From the NCBI GenBank assembly GCA_943370285.1, contig CALRQJ020000001.1:124001-188000 (forward strand): a stretch of 64,000 bases of DNA, in the 5' to 3' direction. Below, in pieces: positions 60,092 through 64,000 of the stretch (the first letter of the stretch is position 1; each line of letters begins with the position of its first letter). The DNA comes from CALRQJ02 sp943370285. Its GTDB lineage: Bacteria; Bacteroidota; Bacteroidia; Chitinophagales; Chitinophagaceae. Both the position numbers and the translations under genes were made by a program. The notes beneath the pieces were generated by a model. That model made no database searches, was not told the DNA's origin, and saw only the letters and a program-made list of their open reading frames with translations.

Positions 60092-62662
60092 ATGGCTAAG
60101 AATTTATTGATTGTGGAGTCACCTGCCAAAGCAAAAACCATTGAAAAAATACTTGGTAAAGACTTTGAAGTGAAGAGCTGTTATGGCCATATTCGTGACC
60201 TGGAGAAGGACGATATGGGGATTGATGTCAATAATAAATTTCAGCCCCGCTATATTGTTCCGGATGAAAAAAGTAAGGTAGTTAATGAATTAAAGAAATT
60301 AGCCAAAAGTAGCCAAGAGGTTTGGTTGGCATCGGATGAGGACCGTGAAGGAGAAAGTATTAGTTGGCATTTGGCCGAAGTGTTGGGCTTAGATCCTGCT
60401 AAAACCAAACGTATCGTTTTCCATGAAATTACAGCACCTGCTATTAAAAAAGCGGTAGAAAATCCTCGCTTTATTGACATGAATTTGGTGAATGCACAAC
60501 AAGCCCGTCGTGTATTAGACCGTTTAGTGGGTTTTGAATTGAGCCCGGTTTTATGGCGAAAAATTGGCATGCAACGTAGTTTGAGTGCAGGCCGTGTACA
60601 AAGCGTTGCCGTTCGATTAATTGTAGAAAGAGAAAGAGAAATCAATCATTTTACTTCCGAAAGTAGTTTTAAACTAGAAGCATTTTTTACCGGTAACGAT
60701 ATTACAGGTAAAGCCATCGCATTCAAAGCAGAAGGTAATAAATACAATACACAAGAAGATGCAGAAGCATTTTTAAAAACCTGTTTTAATGCAGATTACA
60801 AGGTTAAAGACATTCAGGTTAAACCGGGCAAACGTAGTCCATCAGCACCTTTTACTACCTCTACTTTACAACAAGAAGCCAGTAGAAAATTAGGTTATGG
60901 TGTGAGCAAAACCATGTTGTTGGCACAAAAGTTATACGAGAGTGGTAAGATCACTTACATGAGAACTGATAGTATCAATTTGAGTGATACGGCCATGCAA
61001 GACATCAACAAAGAAATAGCTACTTCTTTTGGCGATAAATATTATCAGCCTCGCAAATACAAGAATAAAAACGACAATGCACAAGAGGCCCACGAAGCGA
61101 TTCGCCCTACTTACATGAGCAATAAATCGGTAGAAGATGAAGAATTGCGCCGATTATATGAATTGATTTGGAAGCGTACCATTGCCTCTCAAATGAGTGA
61201 TGCAGAATTTGAGAAGACTACTGCTAAAATCAATATTTCTACCAATAACCAAGAACTTACCGCCAGTGGTGAGGTATTGGTGTTTGATGGTTTCTTAAAA
61301 GTATATAGAGAAGATAAAGACGAAGAAGATATGAATGAAGATGATGCAGAAGCCATGCTTCCTGCATTAACGGTTGGCCAGTCATTGTCTTTAAGAGAGA
61401 TGAAGGCCACTGAACGTTTCAGCAAACCATCGCCGAGATATACAGAAGCTTCTTTGGTTAAGAAATTAGAAGAATTGGGCATTGGTCGTCCGAGTACTTA
61501 TGCTCCTACAATTTCAACCATCATTAAAAGAAACTATGTAGAAAAAAGGGATAAGGATGGCAGCAAAAGAGCAGTTAGAATGCTGACCTTGAAAGACAAT
61601 GCGATTGCCAAAGCCATTACCCAAGAAAATTTTGGTGCCGAAAAATCAAAATTATTTCCAACCGATTTAGGCATGGTGGTTACCGACTTTTTGAAACAAC
61701 ATTTTCAAAAAGTAATGGACTATAGTTTTACGGCGAAAATTGAAGCGGAGTTTGATGAAATAGCCGGTGGCAAAATGATTTGGCATAAAATGATTGGTGA
61801 TTTTTATCAACCCTTTCATGAAAATATTGAGCATACTTTAGAAACTGCCGAAAGAGCAAAGGGCGAAAGAGAATTGGGTGTAGATGCCGAAACAGGTAAA
61901 AAAGTAATTGCCCGTATGGGTCGTTATGGCCCGATGGTGCAAATTGGCGATAGCGCAAACGAAGAAGAAAAACCTCGTTTTGCTAAGCTAAAAGCCAATC
62001 AAAGTATTGAGACGATTACCATGGAAGAAGCCATGGACTTGTTTAAACTACCTCGAACCATTGGTGAATATGAGGGCATGGAATTATCGGTTAATATTGG
62101 CCGATTTGGCCCCTATATTAAATTGGGTGAACAATTCATTTCTATTCCTAAAGGAGAAGATTTATATGAAATGGACTTGGACCGCGCCGCTCAACTGATT
62201 GCAGATAAAAATCAGGCCGATGCTCCAATTGCTACATTCGAAGATTTACCGGTTACAAAAGGTAAAGGCCGTTTTGGACCTTTCATCAAGTGGAATGACT
62301 TATACATTAATGTTCCCAGAAGATATAATTTCGATCAATTGAGCCAAGCCGATATCAATGAATTAATTGAAGCTAAAGTGGTGAAAGAAGCTAATCGCTT
62401 TATTCAGCAATGGCCGGCGGAAAAAATCTCTATCGAAAATGGTCGTTGGGGAGCTTTTATTCGCTTCGGTAAATTGATGTTGAAATTGGGTAAAAAAGCA
62501 GACGGCACTAAATACGAAGCAGCAGATTTAGCTACTATTTCGTTAGAAGAAGTGAAGCAAATGATTGTTGCTCAAATGCCAGATGCGTTTACTAAAAAAA
62601 CAAAAGCACCGGCTAAAAAAGCGGCGCCTAAGAAAGTAGCCAAAAAATCTACTGCAAAGTAA
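60092..62662 (+). CDS. topA: DNA topoisomerase I (type IA)
   Basis: This 856-residue enzyme relaxes negatively supercoiled DNA through a transient 5'-phosphotyrosine. The Toprim domain has VESPAKAKTIEKIL near the N-terminus and the acidic DEDREGE motif near 70-90; the catalytic Tyr289 is in ITYMRTDSINL; RVQSVAVRLIVERE and EAHEAIRPT are also canonical. The C-terminal part has several topoisomerase C-terminal repeats (GRYGPMVQIGD, GRFGPYIKLGE, GRFGPFIKWN, GRWGAFIRFG) and a Lys/Ala-rich tail (TKKTKAPAKKAAPKK). The zinc-finger Cys4 units of the enterobacterial enzyme are absent, as usual in Bacteroidota. Confidence 0.96.
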   Translation: MAKNLLIVESPAKAKTIEKILGKDFEVKSCYGHIRDLEKDDMGIDVNNKFQPRYIVPDEKSKVVNELKKLAKSSQEVWLASDEDREGESISWHLAEVLGLDPAKTKRIVFHEITAPAIKKAVENPRFIDMNLVNAQQARRVLDRLVGFELSPVLWRKIGMQRSLSAGRVQSVAVRLIVEREREINHFTSESSFKLEAFFTGNDITGKAIAFKAEGNKYNTQEDAEAFLKTCFNADYKVKDIQVKPGKRSPSAPFTTSTLQQEASRKLGYGVSKTMLLAQKLYESGKITYMRTDSINLSDTAMQDINKEIATSFGDKYYQPRKYKNKNDNAQEAHEAIRPTYMSNKSVEDEELRRLYELIWKRTIASQMSDAEFEKTTAKINISTNNQELTASGEVLVFDGFLKVYREDKDEEDMNEDDAEAMLPALTVGQSLSLREMKATERFSKPSPRYTEASLVKKLEELGIGRPSTYAPTISTIIKRNYVEKRDKDGSKRAVRMLTLKDNAIAKAITQENFGAEKSKLFPTDLGMVVTDFLKQHFQKVMDYSFTAKIEAEFDEIAGGKMIWHKMIGDFYQPFHENIEHTLETAERAKGERELGVDAETGKKVIARMGRYGPMVQIGDSANEEEKPRFAKLKANQSIETITMEEAMDLFKLPRTIGEYEGMELSVNIGRFGPYIKLGEQFISIPKGEDLYEMDLDRAAQLIADKNQADAPIATFEDLPVTKGKGRFGPFIKWNDLYINVPRRYNFDQLSQADINELIEAKVVKEANRFIQQWPAEKISIENGRWGAFIRFGKLMLKLGKKADGTKYEAADLATISLEEVKQMIVAQMPDAFTKKTKAPAKKAAPKKVAKKSTAK

Positions 62663-62695
62663 TACCTGAATTGAAACGCATATTGGTGATTAAAA

Positions 62696-62741
62696 CAGTA
62701 ATCCACATTTACTGAATAACTTATCATTTGCCAATAAGTTA
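62696..62741. other. Two hairpins after topA
   Basis: CAGTAA (62696-62701)/TTACTG (62709-62714) and TAACTTAT (62717-62724)/ATAAGTTA (62734-62741) stand in the 174-bp gap. Neither is followed by a T-run, so they may be weak terminators or regulatory structures for the next gene. No other feature is seen in the gap. Confidence 0.35.
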
Positions 62742-62836
62742 ATCATAACGAAGTTTGGTTTGTACAAGGATAACTAATATTGAACAATGAACGCTGTTGT
62801 TTAGATATGGATTACACTTGTTAAACCATCACTCCT

Positions 62837-63709
62837 ATGCAGGAAACAAAAGAAATATCTGCACTGTTTACGTTGATTGACGACCCGGATGAGGAAGTCT
62901 TTAGTACCGTATCGGGCAAAATTGTAGAGTACGGAAAAAATATCATCCCCAACCTAGAAGACCTTTGGGAGAACACCCACAACGAATCTATACAAGAGCG
63001 AATTGAACAATTGATTCATCGCTTACATTTTACCGATTTGATTAATGATGTAAAAAGTTGGAAAGACAGTTCTTACAACGATTTGCTCTTAGGCTCATTA
63101 TTAATTGCTCGGTTTCATTACCCTGAGTTAAACACCACCCCTGTTCTTCAAGAAATAGAAAAAATCAGAAGAAACATTTGGCTGGAGTTGAATAGTTTTC
63201 TCACACCTTTAGAGCAAGCTAATGTACTGAGCAGCATCGTTTACAACTATTACAATTTAAAAGGAGTTGAATTAGCCTACCACAATCCGGATGATTTTTT
63301 CTTGCACAAAGTATTAGAAGCAAAGAAAGGAAATGCGATTGCTAACGGTATTTTATACTTAATCCTTTGCGAACTGCTTGATATTCCGGTAAGGGCAATC
63401 AATATTCCGAGACAATTTATTTTGGCTTTCTTCCATACCGACTATGAACAAGAAACCTATATCGGTCATACGCAAAATAAGATTCATTTTTACATTGATG
63501 CCATCACCGGACAGGTGTTTACCCACAAGGATATTGATGCTTATTTTAAGCGAATCAATGTGCCGCCTACCGCTTCTTATTATAAGCCGATGAGCAATAA
63601 GCGTATTATTCAAATGTTGGCAGAAGAATTAGCCAAATGCTATGATGCGCCACAACACTCTTATAAATTAGAAGAGCTGAATAAGATATCCAAATTATTG
63701 GATGAGTAG
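62837..63709 (+). CDS. SirB1/transglutaminase-like family protein
   Basis: This 290-residue cytoplasmic-looking protein has no signal peptide. The N-terminal part (1-80) is HEAT-like (LFTLIDDPDEEVFSTVSGKIVEYG). The rest resembles the SirB1/YchA Transglut_core2 domain: FHYPELNTTPVLQEIEKI, KGVELAYHNPDDFFLHKVLEAKKGNAIANGILYLILCELLDIPVRAINIPRQFILAFF and HFYIDAITGQVFTHKDIDAYF. In the SirB1 family the catalytic Cys of true transglutaminases is often replaced (here by Ala in GNAIANGILYL), so no enzyme activity is claimed. Role unknown. Confidence 0.8.
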   Translation: MQETKEISALFTLIDDPDEEVFSTVSGKIVEYGKNIIPNLEDLWENTHNESIQERIEQLIHRLHFTDLINDVKSWKDSSYNDLLLGSLLIARFHYPELNTTPVLQEIEKIRRNIWLELNSFLTPLEQANVLSSIVYNYYNLKGVELAYHNPDDFFLHKVLEAKKGNAIANGILYLILCELLDIPVRAINIPRQFILAFFHTDYEQETYIGHTQNKIHFYIDAITGQVFTHKDIDAYFKRINVPPTASYYKPMSNKRIIQMLAEELAKCYDAPQHSYKLEELNKISKLLDE

Positions 63710-63751
63710 TCTTCAAATCAAAATAGCTTACACTTTCACAAACAATGGCAT

Positions 63752-64000
63752 ATGATTTCTTGGGATGATTTTAGCAAGATTGATATGAGAGTGGGCACCG
63801 TTACTGCTGCACAATCATTTCCGGCAGCTAAAAAACCGGCGTATCAATTAACGATTGATTTTGGAAAATTGGGCATCAAAAAATCATCGGCACAAATTAC
63901 TACACATTATGATGCATCGTTGTTGATTGGCAAACAAGTAATTGCTGTTGTAAATTTTCCACCCAAACAAATTGCCAATTTTTTCAGCGAATGTTTAGTA
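63752..64000 (+). CDS. csaA: tRNA-binding protein CsaA (partial, runs off the end)
   Basis: The first 83 codons of a small OB-fold protein are visible. MISWDDFSKIDMRVGTVTAAQ, the GIKKSSAQITTHY block and NFPPKQIANFFSECLV match CsaA, a homologue of the tRNA-binding domain of MetG that has been described as a secretion-related chaperone. The family's usual length is about 110 residues, so about a quarter is missing at the window edge. ATG 63752 is the only sensible start; an overlapping ATG at 63745 hits a stop after seven codons. Confidence 0.9.
   Translation, partial: MISWDDFSKIDMRVGTVTAAQSFPAAKKPAYQLTIDFGKLGIKKSSAQITTHYDASLLIGKQVIAVVNFPPKQIANFFSECLV

Overview
The window comes from a low-GC Bacteroidota genome, most likely Chitinophagaceae. 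The evidence is the SusC/SusD pairs, hybrid two-component regulator, type IX secretion C-terminal domains, TAnnTTTG-like promoter words and the general look of the proteins. The family-level placement is inference from protein resemblance, not a computed result.

Layout. 1-4999 is core-like: two tandem small envelope proteins, a double-OmpA-domain protein, a structured intergenic element, a cyanophycin synthetase homologue (cphA) and tRNA-Gln(TTG). About 5000-8984 looks like a small integrative element next to the tRNA. It carries a large serine recombinase whose reading frame runs back through the tRNA antisense strand, a 55-codon ORF overlapping the recombinase start, a MerR-like HTH protein divergent from a zinc-ribbon/membrane-protein pair, and a 4 x 20-bp tandem array. 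9034-9385 holds gene debris: the start of a second DUF4861 gene with a nonsense codon, joined to a fragment of glucuronate isomerase (uxaC).

9392-55632 is one very large polysaccharide utilisation locus (PUL), all on the minus strand, so it reads from right to left. Two tandem SusC/SusD pairs come first, then a surface lipoprotein of the heparinase II/III fold, a type IX secreted jelly-roll protein and a hybrid two-component regulator. After these come a sulfatase, an unrecognised Asp-rich calcium-binding-like protein, a second heparinase II/III protein, a sialate O-acetylesterase-type esterase, GH2, a CE7 acetyl esterase, GH10, a sugar/H+ symporter, a PL14-like/PL8 fusion lyase, GH3, an unclassified clan GH-A-like hydrolase and DUF4861. 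A complete unsaturated-uronate route ends the locus: kduD, kduI, kdgK, yhcH-type, kdgA and a hexuronate-type MFS importer. A probable target is an acidic, acetylated and perhaps sulfated heteropolysaccharide containing uronic acid and possibly xylose. Lyases would cut it, esterases and the sulfatase would remove substituents, glycosidases would trim it, and the unsaturated uronate would reach pyruvate and glyceraldehyde-3-phosphate through KduI/KduD/KdgK/KdgA. No GH88/GH105-type unsaturated glucuronyl hydrolase is recognisable. Three broken genes inside or at the edge of the PUL (GH-A-like paralogue, ROK kinase start, DUF4861/uxaC debris) show that the locus has been remodelled.

55633-56097 is the regulatory region in front of the first susC. 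It has a direct-repeat operator candidate, a tandem 89-bp repeat with hairpins, a candidate small RNA and a terminator. 56098-64000 is core-like again: a DUF2520 Rossmann protein, an alpha/beta hydrolase, a Gly-rich type IX secreted protein, topA, a SirB1/transglutaminase-like protein and the start of csaA.
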